A stretch of DNA of 64,000 nt, taken from positions 62,001 to 126,000 of the forward strand of contig CAVTEP010000006.1 of assembly GCA_963733915.1 (NCBI GenBank), in the 5' to 3' direction. Source of the DNA: Sulfomarinibacter sp963733915. Its GTDB lineage: Bacteria > Acidobacteriota > Thermoanaerobaculia > Thermoanaerobaculales > Sulfomarinibacteraceae. A program made the translations under genes and the position numbers. Shown here in pieces: positions 8,499 through 17,694 of the stretch. Below the pieces are notes generated by a model that worked only from the letters and a program-made list of their open reading frames with translations, was not told the origin of the DNA and ran no database searches. Every line of letters begins with the position of its first letter. The first letter of the stretch is position 1.

Positions 8499-8989
8499 TT
8501 CAAATCCTCCTTCGCTCGGTTTTCTCTGCAGTGTTGACAGATTCCCCTGATTTGAACGCGGTAGTCGCTGACCTCGAAATCAAAGGCAGAAGTGTCGGGG
8601 ATGGCCAGGCCGTTCAGCCCTTCGTCTTCGAAGTCAATGAACTCGTTGCAGTAAAGGCACACCAGGTGGTGGTGGAGTTCGGTGCGTGGGTCAAAGCGGG
8701 CGACCCGACCGGGGTGGCAGGCCTTGGTGATCAGCCCCATGCGGGCGAGGTGCTCGAGCGCACGGTAGACCGTAGTGCGAGCGACGCCGGGGAGGCGGGT
8801 TTCGACGGCGTCGAAGATCCGATCGGCCGAAGGGTGGTCGTCAAGTTCGAGGACCGTCTCGAGGATGACCCGGCGCTGCACCGTAAAGCGTTCCCCCCGC
8901 TCGTTGCAGAGACGCTTGAGCTCTCGAACCCGGCTCTCTTTTTCCGATCTATCCAACTCTCCGCCCTCGGGATTCGTCGCCGCTCTCAT
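8495..8989 (-). CDS. Fur-family transcription regulator, PerR-like
   Basis: A 164-residue metalloregulator. A winged-helix domain (RFTVQRRVILETVLELDDHPSADRIF, then ARTTVYRALEHLARMGL) precedes a metal-sensing domain with ELHHHLVCLYCNEF and a second CQHC pair, giving the structural Cys4 zinc site. First in an operon with a diheme peroxidase, it is best read as a PerR-like peroxide sensor. The predicted promoter -10 lies at 9003-9008, so a longer TTG start at 9004 is excluded. ATG 8989 would give a very short leader, and a TTG near 8956 with GAGGGCGGAGAG before it is an alternative start. Confidence 0.88.
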   Translation of the reverse strand: MRAATNPEGGELDRSEKESRVRELKRLCNERGERFTVQRRVILETVLELDDHPSADRIFDAVETRLPGVARTTVYRALEHLARMGLITKACHPGRVARFDPRTELHHHLVCLYCNEFIDFEDEGLNGLAIPDTSAFDFEVSDYRVQIRGICQHCRENRAKEDLK

Positions 8990-9002
8990 TCGACTAAAAG
9001 CC

Positions 9003-9031
9003 AATATGTAGCGTTAAACAATTTTTGTCAA
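9003..9031 (-). promoter_or_regulatory. Sigma-70-type promoter and palindromic operator of the regulator operon
   Basis: On the minus strand, -35 TTGACA (plus 9026-9031) and -10 CATATT (plus 9003-9008) are separated by exactly 17 bp. The AT-rich spacer and -35 overlap an ACAA-TTT-TTGT palindrome (9018-9028), a reasonable autoregulatory Fur/PerR operator. The operator is inference. Confidence 0.65.
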
Positions 9032-9141
9032 CAACGCAAGACATCGTCTCAAAAACAGCCGTCATGGAGATCATGATCCGCTGCGTGTTCGTGTACATTC
9101 GGCCCGGAACCAGCGATTCATTTTTCGAAAGAGGGGAATTG

Positions 9142-10458
9142 ATGGCGGAAAACGAGCCGATCTCTTCGGCCTTACGCCGCTTCGTCATGCTCGGCGGGTT
9201 GGCCGGGAAGGTGGGAGCATCGGTGGTCGGGAACCAGGTGCTCGATGTTGCCCGTTCGGGTCCGGCCAAACAGATCAGAAAGACCGAAAACCTGGTTCGC
9301 AACGCGGCCCGCATCGTCGACACCCTCGGCGAGATGAAGGGCGCCGCCATGAAGGTCGGGCAGATGCTCAGTCTTCACGAAGGGATGCTCCCGCCGGAGG
9401 TGGCAGAGGTTCTGCGCGGGCTTCAGAAGGCGGCCCCGCGGGTGCCCGCGGAGGTGATGGAGTACGAGATCCGCGGTTCGCTCGAAAACTACGACGAGTT
9501 GTTCGAGGATCTCGACTTCGAGGCCTTTGCCGCCGCTTCGATCGGTCAGGTCCACCGAGGAAGGCTTCGAGACGGGCGCGAGGTGGCGGTCAAGATCCAG
9601 TACCCCCTGATCGACGAAATCGTCAAGGCCGACCTCAAAAACCTCAAGACCCTCCTGCGCGCGCTGTTGGGCCTGATCACGGAGCTCGACTTCGAACCGA
9701 TATGGTCGGAGCTCCGCGACCGTCTCCTCGAGGAGCTCGACTACCACCACGAGGCGGAAAACATTCGCCGCATGGCCGAGCTCCACGGCGACGTTCCGGA
9801 GATCATCGTTCCCAGGGTCGTCGACGAGGCGACCACGCGAAACGTGCTGACGATGGAGTACGTCGCCGGGATCCCGGCTGACGAGGCGTGCTCGGAGAGT
9901 TTTGCGCAGGAGCTGAGGGATCGGTGGGGCGTGGTGCTGGCCGAGTTCCTCCTGCGCGGCCTCATGCAACACCGGTTCCTCCACGCCGATCCGAATCTCG
10001 CCAATTTCGCCTTCCGCGAGGACGGGCGGGTGGTGGTCTACGATTTCGGTTGCGTCAAAGACGTGCCGGAGACGATGGCGATCGGATATACCGGTCTTCT
10101 GATTGCGGCCGCCGAACGGCGCGGGAAGGATGTTCCCGAAATCCTCCGCCGGATGGGCATGCACATGAGCGGCGGCGAGCCGATGGCGGCCGAAGCGATC
10201 GACCCATACGTCGAGATCTTCGGCGAAGTCCTGCGCGCCAGCCCGTCTTACACCTTTGGTGACAACCAGGATCTCTACCGGCGGATGTTCGACCTCGGTC
10301 TGGCCAATATGCAGCACAGCATGGACATGGTCTTTCCCGAGGACGCGATCTTCATCGATCGCGCGCTCAGTGGCCATTTTGGAAACCTGTCGCGGTTGCG
10401 GGCGACCGGCCCGTGGAGGGACCTGGTTTTTCGATTTGCGGCGCTGAGCGGGCTCTAG
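9142..10458 (+). CDS. UbiB/ABC1/AarF atypical kinase
   Basis: A 438-residue protein of the COQ8/UbiB atypical kinase family, which supports quinone biosynthesis or lipid handling at the membrane. Seen are the KxGQ motif (AAMKVGQMLSLHEG), the alanine-rich nucleotide loop (AAASIGQVHRG), the VAVKIQYP lysine, the catalytic segment HADPNLANF and the metal site VYDFGCVKD. The start ATG at 9142 is chosen over an upstream in-frame ATG because GAGGGG sits 5 bp before it. It stands alone, divergent from the Fur operon. The true substrate of such kinases is poorly known. Confidence 0.92.
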   Translation: MAENEPISSALRRFVMLGGLAGKVGASVVGNQVLDVARSGPAKQIRKTENLVRNAARIVDTLGEMKGAAMKVGQMLSLHEGMLPPEVAEVLRGLQKAAPRVPAEVMEYEIRGSLENYDELFEDLDFEAFAAASIGQVHRGRLRDGREVAVKIQYPLIDEIVKADLKNLKTLLRALLGLITELDFEPIWSELRDRLLEELDYHHEAENIRRMAELHGDVPEIIVPRVVDEATTRNVLTMEYVAGIPADEACSESFAQELRDRWGVVLAEFLLRGLMQHRFLHADPNLANFAFREDGRVVVYDFGCVKDVPETMAIGYTGLLIAAAERRGKDVPEILRRMGMHMSGGEPMAAEAIDPYVEIFGEVLRASPSYTFGDNQDLYRRMFDLGLANMQHSMDMVFPEDAIFIDRALSGHFGNLSRLRATGPWRDLVFRFAALSGL

Positions 10459-10470
10459 CCCCTGAAGCGG

Positions 10471-10566
10471 AGGAGAAAAGGGGAAAAGGGGAAAAGGGGA
10501 CCACCCAACCTCGCCCTGTTCTTCTCCGCGCCTCAGCTCCTTTTCTCCTCTTCTCCTTTTCCCCTG
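10471..10566. repeat. AAAAGGGG octamer array with its reverse complement
   Basis: AAAAGGGG-type units (10471-10500) are followed 40 bp later by the polypyrimidine complement (10537-10566). Together they occupy the first part of the 328-bp gap after the UbiB-family gene, starting 12 bp after its stop. Confidence 0.75.
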
Positions 10567-10579
10567 TTCTACAGGTGCA

Positions 10580-10760
10580 GTACCGGTAGCGGAGACGAAG
10601 ATGAGGGCGGGGACGCCGCGATGGGGCGAAGAGGCCGGTCTCCGCGACTAGTGGTGGTGTGCGCGCGAGGTCCTTTCACGGGGCCGTTCGGCCCAAGGAG
10701 AGTGAGACCGGCCTCTCCATCCCACCGCGCCGCGATCTTATACGGAGGACGAGCCGCGCG
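10580..10760. ncRNA. Candidate structured RNA with a 13-bp stem and competing pairing
   Basis: A 13-bp perfect stem, AGAGGCCGGTCTC (10630-10642) with GAGACCGGCCTCT (10704-10716), encloses a second hairpin. That hairpin is GGGCC-GTTC-GGCCC (10681-10694), extended after a 5-nt bulge by TCCTT/AAGGA (10671-10675 and 10695-10699). Outside, GATGG and CCATC can extend the main stem. GCGGAGAC at 10589-10596 is complementary to GTCTCCGC at 10638-10645, so a mutually exclusive fold exists. No ORF explains it. The strand is uncertain; TATAAG occurs on the minus-strand 5' side. It does not match tRNA, tmRNA, RNase P or SRP signatures that I know. Confidence 0.45.
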
Positions 10761-10786
10761 CAATATTTAGCGCCGGTTGGCGTCGA

Positions 10787-11032
10787 TCAGGGCCTGCCCG
10801 ACTCGCCTTCGCGCGCTTGGAGCAGCGAGTCGATCTTTGCCGACAGCATCGCGTTGATCTGCTCCTGCTCCGCCAGCGCCTTTTTCGTGATGGCCATCTG
10901 GCGGATCGCCTCCTTGCGAAAGCTCGTGGTGCGCTGCTCGACCCGGTTCGCACGCAGGGTGTTGAACAGAGTCGTGGAAAGCAGAAACAGGATGACGAGC
11001 GACAAAACTCTGTTCGTTCGGTCGTTGCTCAA
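10787..11032 (-). CDS. Small membrane-anchored coiled-coil protein
   Basis: An 81-residue protein from a TTG start at 11032, which has a strong GGGAGGA site 7 bp upstream and so decides the start. One N-terminal transmembrane helix (VLSLVILFLLSTTLFNTL, about residues 9-26) is followed by a charged helix rich in heptad-like positions (KEAIRQMAITKKALAEQEQ), probably a short coiled coil outside the membrane. It is on its own between the structured-RNA candidate and a divergent MBL gene. Not a family I recognise; a scaffold or regulatory subunit is possible. Confidence 0.65.
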   Translation of the reverse strand: MSNDRTNRVLSLVILFLLSTTLFNTLRANRVEQRTTSFRKEAIRQMAITKKALAEQEQINAMLSAKIDSLLQAREGESGRP

Positions 11033-11228
11033 GGATTCCTCCCTTTCTCAACCGGAGATTCGGGCCCGGGTGGCCGCGGTCCTTGCCGATTGCCCTCCAT
11101 AACCATCATATCGCGCTTCCGCGAGAGCAAGCTCTGACCGTCCGACGACGGCTACTCCGGCCTCGCTGTGATGATTCGGCGGGATATGGATGCGGCTGAC
11201 GCGGTTACACTGGCAGCGGAGGGCTGAG

Positions 11229-12122
11229 ATGACCGAAATCCGGACGCTCGACCTGGAGTTTTTTGGCGCCAACGGGATCATTGCCTCCTTTCTGGCGCCC
11301 ACCCAGAACGGATTCGTGGTGTTTGACACCGGTCCGGCGAGTTGTATCGAGGCGCTCGAGCGCCGGATTGCGGAACTCGATTACGACCTCAGCGGCCTGC
11401 GCGCCGTGTTCACGACCCACGTCCACCTCGATCACGCCGGTGGAGCAGGGGTGCTTTCCCATCGCACCGACTGCGCGGTCTACTCCCACCCGGCGGGCGC
11501 GCAGCACCTCAGAGAGCCCGGCCTCAAGCTGCTCCCGTCGGCCGAGAGGATCTACGGCGACATGATGGAACCGTTGTGGGGAAAGACGGTCGAGGTCCCG
11601 GGGGAGCGCGTGAATCCGATGGCCGACGGCGATTCAGTGACTGTCGATGGCCTCGAGGTCCGGGCCTGGCACACCCCCGGACACGCTTCCCACCACGTCG
11701 CATGGCAGGTCGACGACGCGATCGCAACCGGCGACGTGGCCGGCGTGCGGTTTCCGGGCGCCAGCCACGTGTTGCCGCCGATGCCGCCCCCCGATATCGA
11801 CGTCGACGAGTGGCGAAAAAGCCTGGAGATTCTCCGCGGTCTCGCCCCGCGGCGCCTGCTCCTGACCCACTTCGGTGCTTTCGATGATCCCGCCCGCCAC
11901 CTCGACGAGCTCGAAGATCGCCTCCTGAGGTGGACCGAGACGGCGAAGCGGGTAGTGGCCGCCGGTGGCGACCGGGCAACCCTCGGCTCGGAGCTGCTGG
12001 CCGCGGACGAGCGGGAGATGGAAGCGTCGGGGGCGCCGCCGGAGGCGGTGGCACGGTATCGCAGGCTGTGCCCGATGGAGGAGAACGCGTCGGGATTGTT
12101 CAGATACTGCAGCCAGCGCATT

Positions 12123-12128
<6 letters not shown>
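11229..12128 (+). CDS. Metallo-beta-lactamase-fold hydrolase
   Basis: A 299-residue MBL-fold protein. Zinc motifs are THVHLDHAGG (residues about 69-78), TPGHASHH, the bridging aspartate in ATGDVAG and the last histidine in LLTHFGAFDD. A C-terminal helical tail (about 225-299) follows the core. The ATG at 11229 follows GGAGGG, which rules out the 13-residue longer form. The family includes lactonases, glyoxalase-II-like and persulfide enzymes; the substrate is not evident here. The stop codon TAG (12126-12128) is the first TAG of a GTTAGAAC octamer array, so the array supplies the gene's end. Confidence 0.9.
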
Positions 12129-12556
<428 letters not shown>

Positions 12557-12595
12557 GTCCTCTGCTACGATGTGTGATCACCGAGGAGGTGCTCG

Positions 12596-14326
12596 ATGGC
12601 CAAGGCCCACAGATACTTCATCGGCGCGGGTTGCCTGTTGTTGATCTTCGGTGCGGCGATTCTCGCACTCCTGGTGCGGGGCCTTTCGGCACCGTCGCTG
12701 CCGCGGAAAATGGTCGTTTCGCTGCGGTTGGCCGGCCCCATCGCCGAGGTGACGGCCGAGGATCCGCTGGCGACGTTCATGGGAGATCAGCCGACCAGCC
12801 TGCGCAGGGTCCGCGAGGCGCTTGTGCGCGCGGCCGAGGACGATCGGGTGGAAGGCCTGCGTCTGCGAATCGACAGCATTGGTGGCGGCTTCGCCACCGC
12901 TCAGGAGCTGCGGTCGTTGATCGGCAGGGTGAGCGCGGCCGGCAAATGGACCGCGGCCTACATGGATACAGCTGGCGAATTCTCATCGGGAAACCTCGTC
13001 TACTACGTGGCATCGGCATGTGACGAGGTGGTCATGAACCCCCAGGGCGACCTCAACCTGATTGGGCTCTCGGCGCGTTCGCCGTTCATTCGCGGAACCT
13101 TTGACAAGCTCGATATCCGCTCGGAGTTTCCGGGGCGCGGCGCCTACAAGACGGCTCGATTCATGTATACCCAGACTGACTTCACGCCCGCCGGCCGGGA
13201 GATGATGGGCTGGTTGGTCGAGTCGATCATGGAACAGATGACGCTGGGCATCGGGGACGGCCGCGGGCTGTCCTCCGAGGAGGTCCGGAGCCTGATTGAC
13301 CGCGCCCCGTTTTTGGGCGAGGACGCAGTAGAGGCCGGTCTGGTGGATCGGCTCGAGGACTGGGGCGCCTTCACAGAGCGTCTCGAGGAGCAGTCGCCGG
13401 CGGCCACGGTCGTCAGCGCGCGCTCATATCTCAGACGTGGGGGTCATCAGGGGCGAGGGCCGAAGATTGCGGTCGTAACGGCGGTCGGCACGATCATGCG
13501 GGGTTCGAGCGGGGAGAGCTTCAACCCTCTCTTCGGTGGCCAGGTCATGGGCTCGGACACCATCTCGGAGGCGTTTCGCGCGGTTCGCAAGACCAGCGGC
13601 ATCGAGGCGGTGGTCTTCCGGGTTGACTCTCCCGGCGGCAGCGCTATTGCGTCCGAGATCATTCGCCAGGAGATGATCCGTACCGCAGCCGAGGTTCCGG
13701 TCGTGGTGTCGATGGCCAACGTTGCGGCCTCTGGTGGTTACTGGATCAGCTGCGGCGCCCAGCGAATCGTCGCTGACCCCGGCACGCTGACGGCCTCGAT
13801 CGGGGTGTTCGCCGGCCACCTCAACACCTCCGGCTTCTGGTCTGGAAAGCTCGGCGTCACCTACGGCCGTCTCGATGAGGGCGTCAACGCGAATATCTAC
13901 GGCGAGCTCGAAGACTGGACCGATGAGCAACGGGCGGTTGTCGACCGGATGCTCGACCGCATCTACGACGATTTCGTCGAGCGCGTCTCATCGTCGCGGG
14001 ACATGGCGCCGGAGGCGGTGAACGCCATCGGAGAGGGCCGCGTCTTCACCGGCGTCCAGGCGTGGGACAACGGGCTCATCGATGTCGTCGGCGGTTTTGA
14101 CGAGGCGCTTGTCGAAGCCAAGAAGCTCGCCGGAATCGATGCCGACACCAGGGTTCAGCTGGTCGATTTCCCGCGTTTGTTGCCGTGGTGGCAACAGCTG
14201 GCGAAAAAGCGGTCCGACGACATTCTCGCATTCAATCGACGGGTCGAAGTGCTCGAACAGTGGATTGCGGCCGGCGCCCCCCCGACACCGGGCGTGGTCT
14301 GGATGCCGCCGATCATGATTCAATAA
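12596..14326 (+). CDS. sppA: Signal peptide peptidase SppA, double-domain (67K) type
   Basis: A 576-residue membrane-anchored serine protease (S49) that degrades cleaved signal peptides. One N-terminal transmembrane helix (residues 8-30) precedes two tandem ClpP-like domains. The catalytic lysine is Lys185 in GAYKTA of the first half, and the nucleophile is Ser379 in VAASGGYW of the second half. This is the split Lys/Ser dyad of the E. coli enzyme (Lys209/Ser409). Oxyanion segment RVDSPGGSA is present. GGAGGTG lies 8 bp before the ATG. Length and both catalytic residues match the long family form. Confidence 0.95.
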   Translation: MAKAHRYFIGAGCLLLIFGAAILALLVRGLSAPSLPRKMVVSLRLAGPIAEVTAEDPLATFMGDQPTSLRRVREALVRAAEDDRVEGLRLRIDSIGGGFATAQELRSLIGRVSAAGKWTAAYMDTAGEFSSGNLVYYVASACDEVVMNPQGDLNLIGLSARSPFIRGTFDKLDIRSEFPGRGAYKTARFMYTQTDFTPAGREMMGWLVESIMEQMTLGIGDGRGLSSEEVRSLIDRAPFLGEDAVEAGLVDRLEDWGAFTERLEEQSPAATVVSARSYLRRGGHQGRGPKIAVVTAVGTIMRGSSGESFNPLFGGQVMGSDTISEAFRAVRKTSGIEAVVFRVDSPGGSAIASEIIRQEMIRTAAEVPVVVSMANVAASGGYWISCGAQRIVADPGTLTASIGVFAGHLNTSGFWSGKLGVTYGRLDEGVNANIYGELEDWTDEQRAVVDRMLDRIYDDFVERVSSSRDMAPEAVNAIGEGRVFTGVQAWDNGLIDVVGGFDEALVEAKKLAGIDADTRVQLVDFPRLLPWWQQLAKKRSDDILAFNRRVEVLEQWIAAGAPPTPGVVWMPPIMIQ

Positions 14327-14336
14327 TTCTCGATGT

Positions 14337-14445
14337 TGAATTCTCAATTCTCAATTCTCAATTCCCTCCCGCCTCTCCCTCAGTCCCTGAAGCCGGGATA
14401 GTCAATTCGATTTCAAAATTGAGAACGGAAAATTGAGAACTGAAC
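14337..14445. repeat. TTCTCAA heptamer array and its inverted copy
   Basis: Three to four TTCTCAA units (14337-14364), starting 11 bp after the sppA stop, are matched by TTGAGAA units at about 14411-14445. The pair could form a hairpin in the sppA-addB intergenic transcript. Confidence 0.75.
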
Positions 14446-14508
14446 ATTTGTGGCCGGCGGCCGGTCGTTGACAGTGGCTGGTGCCCGTGGTCCCATGACA
14501 GCCATCGC

Positions 14509-17500
14509 ATGATCGATACCCCTGCACCCCGATCGAGCGTGATCAAATGCCGCGGCGCTATCGCGACCGAACGGCGCCTGCTCGACGCGATCGACGCGGC
14601 GTTGGAAGAACGCACCGATCTCGCCAGTCCGATCCGGATCATCGTGCCTTCAAAGAGTCTTCGGCATCATGTCCTGCAGAGGCTGGTGAGGCATCGGGGC
14701 GCGGTCGCCGGCGTTATCGTCCAGACCGCGTTCGGCGCGGCCCGCGAGGTCCTGCGGCGGGCGGATCTGGTGATCGCCCCAGGGGACGCCTTCTTCGAAA
14801 TCGTCGTCCGTCGGCTCGCACGGCAGCAATCCTCGTTGGCGTCCCACCTCGAACGGTTGGAAGATGGTTATGGAGCGGTAGTCGGGGTCGTCAGAGACCT
14901 GCTCGACGCCGGTTTTCAGCCGGGCAACGAGGAGGGGGTGCTCGACCGTCTCGATGACCTGGAGCGCCCGATCGCCCACACTCGGAAAGAACGGGCACAG
15001 GCCGTTGTCTGGGTGGCGGCACGGACCTACGAGGCGATGCACGAGACCGGCGCCTGGCGTTCGGCACAGGCCTTCGAGGCGGCGGATGAGGTCCTGCGCC
15101 GACAGGGTGAAGATGCGCTGCCGGCTTCGACGGTGGTCGTGCACGGATTTGCGGACGTCACCGGTCTCGTGGCCGACTTTCTGACCGCCCTGGCGAGGGT
15201 CCATACGACGGTTTTTCTCCTGGACCGCCCCTGCAGGCCGGGTGGAGCCGGGCGGCCGGAGCCGGGGCTCGTGTTTCTGGAGCGTTTTCAATCGAGGCTG
15301 AGCCACCTCGACCAGGAGCATGATGTTGGCGAAAGCGAAGTCCCGGAGATCCTGGTGACCCAGGCAGGCGATGTCGAGGCTGAGGCGAGGTGGGTCGCTG
15401 AACGGGTCAAGGCACTCATGGCCGGGGGCGTCCGGCCGGAGGCGATCGGTGTCGTGGGCAGGGTGCTGGACGGGATGGCGCCGTCTTTGCGGCGACACTT
15501 CCGACGGCTCGGTGTGCCGTTCTCCGGTGTCGGCTCTGTACTTCCGGGAGGTGGCGCCCAGCGCGAGGTGCAGCGTCTGATCAACTTCTTCGACAACGGC
15601 CCTGCGACTTCTGTCGATGCCTGCGTCGAGTGGTGGGTCCCGCCGACGGTTCGGGCCGACCTCACTCTCGGGATGCGGCAGCTCGGGCTGCAGCGGCTGG
15701 CCGATCTGGCGGCGTTCCGCGACGATTGGTTGGAAGAGCGAGGGGTCAAGCTGCCGTTCGATCTGCGGCTCGACCCCGACCCCCGACGCCGAAGAGCGTA
15801 TCTCCCCGCTGATGCCGTCAGGGCCGCGGTTCGGCACGCCCGCGCCCTGGTTCGCGAGCTCGATGGCTGGTCTCTTCAGGCGCCTCCCGCCGACCATGCG
15901 GAACGGTCGCTTTCATTGCTCGAGTCGTTTGGATGGTCGTCGGACGCCGAGGCACGGCGCGGTGTCGAGGAGATGATTGTCGAACTGGCGGACGAGCTGG
16001 CGGTCTTCGACGAGGTCGAACGCGGTGAGTGGCTGCGTATGCTCGGCGAACGAACGGCGGGTTTGGGTGAGGTGCCGATCGGAGGCGAGGGTGGCGGTGT
16101 CCAGGTTCTGACAGTCGTCGAGGCGAGGTCCCGGACCTTTGAGCACCTGTTTGTGGTGGCCTTCAACCGCGGAGTCTTTCCGCGCGTCGCGCCGGACGAC
16201 GCGCTGCTTCCCGATGTCGTGCGCGCCCGGCTTGCCGTCGACGTCCTGCCGGAGATGCCGGTGCGTGCCCGGAGCTCGGACGAAGAGCGATACCTCTTCG
16301 CCCAGCTCCTGAGTGGCGCGCCACACGTCCACCTCTCATGGCATACGTCGGCCGTCGATTCGCGGATGAGCCGTTCGCCCTACGTGTCCGATCTCGTGCC
16401 AGCAGGCTCCCCGGACCCGGTGGCCCCCGGACTGTGGTCGCCGGCGCGGGCCGATCTCGGCCCGCGTTCCCCGTACGAGCATGCGGTAACGGCCGCTCCG
16501 CAGACTGATCGGAACACCCTTGCCGACATCCTTGCGGTTGCGCTTGACGATGGCCTGACGGTCGCAGCGTCCGAGCTCGCATCTGCGAGAATCGATGTCC
16601 TCGACCAGGTGGATCCCCCAAAAAAGGCACTCGTCCCCAACCCGTGGTTTGGTTTCGTTGGTCCGGTCCTCGCGCCGGGACCCGACGGTCTGGCGGTGAC
16701 GACACTCGAGAAGTACGGCGCGTGTCCGTTTCAGGCCTTTGTGACCCGCCGGTTGGGTGTGTTTCCGACTCCGGATCCTCAGACGGGTCTCCCGGATCCC
16801 GCGGGCCGGCTGGTCGGCAACGTGGTCCACAATGTCCTCGAGGAGATTGTGCTCGCGGCATTTGATGTGCCGCCGGGCCCTGCCCTCGCGGACATCGCAA
16901 ATGGCGAAACGCGGCGGGTGCCGTGGCCGGACCATGAGCGCTTCGAATCGATCGTCCTCAACGTGGCGCGGCGAGTGGCGAGGGAGGAGGGTCTGGAAGC
17001 CCGGGGAATGACCAGGTTGCTGGCTGCCAGGGCCCGGCCGTTTCTGGAGCCGGCGAGGTCGTTCGAGTGGAAGGACGGCACGGCACTGGCGGACGTCCTT
17101 GCCGCCGAGGTGGAAGGCGCGGTCGAGATCGAAGGCATCGACACCCGGCTCAAATTTCGGGCGGACCGGGTGGACCGGGGGCACGGAGGGCTGGTCCTGG
17201 TGGACTACAAGACCGGCAACTTGATCTCGGACAGGAAGAAGCTGTCCACACGGGCTCAACATTTGCGAGATAAAGTCGCGGCGGGTCGGACCCTGCAGGC
17301 GGCGGTTTACGCGCACGCGGCGGCGGACGGCAGCGCCCGGGGCCGCTACCTGTGGTTGAAGCCGGATCTCAAGGGCGCCCCAAAAGAGGCGCGGGAGTCC
17401 GTCGTGGAGGGCAGCGACGCCGCAACCGCCGCGGTCCTGGCCGACGCGGTCGGGACCATCGTCGATATGCACCGATTGGGGGCCGTGTTCCCGAGGGTCG

Positions 17501-17694
17501 AGGAGGTCGGCAGCGAAAAGCTCCCAACGCACTGCCGCTACTGCCCGGTGGCCGAGACCTGTCGGCGTGACGACACCGGCTTCCGCCGTCGCCTTGTTGC
17601 GTGGATGGATGCTTCGGACGACCATGCGGCGGACGACCAGGCCGCGGCGCGACGGCTCTGGCACCTGGGCCATGCCACTGGAGGCGGGCAATGA
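14509..17694 (+). CDS. addB: AddB-type ATP-dependent nuclease subunit
   Basis: A 1061-residue partner of AddA in the double-strand-break processing nuclease-helicase. The helicase-like part lacks a good Walker A at its start, as is common in AddB proteins of this type. The C-terminal PD-(D/E)XK nuclease has FRADRVDRG and the core LVLVDYKTGN (Asp899, Lys901). Four cysteines form the expected Fe-S latch around the nuclease: Cys739 (ACPFQAF) and Cys1009-x2-Cys1012-x5-Cys1018 (CRYCPVAETC), the same C-x2-C-x5-C spacing as Bacillus AddB. The stop overlaps the addA start (ATGA). Together they give RecBCD-type repair. Confidence 0.93.
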   Translation: MIDTPAPRSSVIKCRGAIATERRLLDAIDAALEERTDLASPIRIIVPSKSLRHHVLQRLVRHRGAVAGVIVQTAFGAAREVLRRADLVIAPGDAFFEIVVRRLARQQSSLASHLERLEDGYGAVVGVVRDLLDAGFQPGNEEGVLDRLDDLERPIAHTRKERAQAVVWVAARTYEAMHETGAWRSAQAFEAADEVLRRQGEDALPASTVVVHGFADVTGLVADFLTALARVHTTVFLLDRPCRPGGAGRPEPGLVFLERFQSRLSHLDQEHDVGESEVPEILVTQAGDVEAEARWVAERVKALMAGGVRPEAIGVVGRVLDGMAPSLRRHFRRLGVPFSGVGSVLPGGGAQREVQRLINFFDNGPATSVDACVEWWVPPTVRADLTLGMRQLGLQRLADLAAFRDDWLEERGVKLPFDLRLDPDPRRRRAYLPADAVRAAVRHARALVRELDGWSLQAPPADHAERSLSLLESFGWSSDAEARRGVEEMIVELADELAVFDEVERGEWLRMLGERTAGLGEVPIGGEGGGVQVLTVVEARSRTFEHLFVVAFNRGVFPRVAPDDALLPDVVRARLAVDVLPEMPVRARSSDEERYLFAQLLSGAPHVHLSWHTSAVDSRMSRSPYVSDLVPAGSPDPVAPGLWSPARADLGPRSPYEHAVTAAPQTDRNTLADILAVALDDGLTVAASELASARIDVLDQVDPPKKALVPNPWFGFVGPVLAPGPDGLAVTTLEKYGACPFQAFVTRRLGVFPTPDPQTGLPDPAGRLVGNVVHNVLEEIVLAAFDVPPGPALADIANGETRRVPWPDHERFESIVLNVARRVAREEGLEARGMTRLLAARARPFLEPARSFEWKDGTALADVLAAEVEGAVEIEGIDTRLKFRADRVDRGHGGLVLVDYKTGNLISDRKKLSTRAQHLRDKVAAGRTLQAAVYAHAAADGSARGRYLWLKPDLKGAPKEARESVVEGSDAATAAVLADAVGTIVDMHRLGAVFPRVEEVGSEKLPTHCRYCPVAETCRRDDTGFRRRLVAWMDASDDHAADDQAAARRLWHLGHATGGGQ

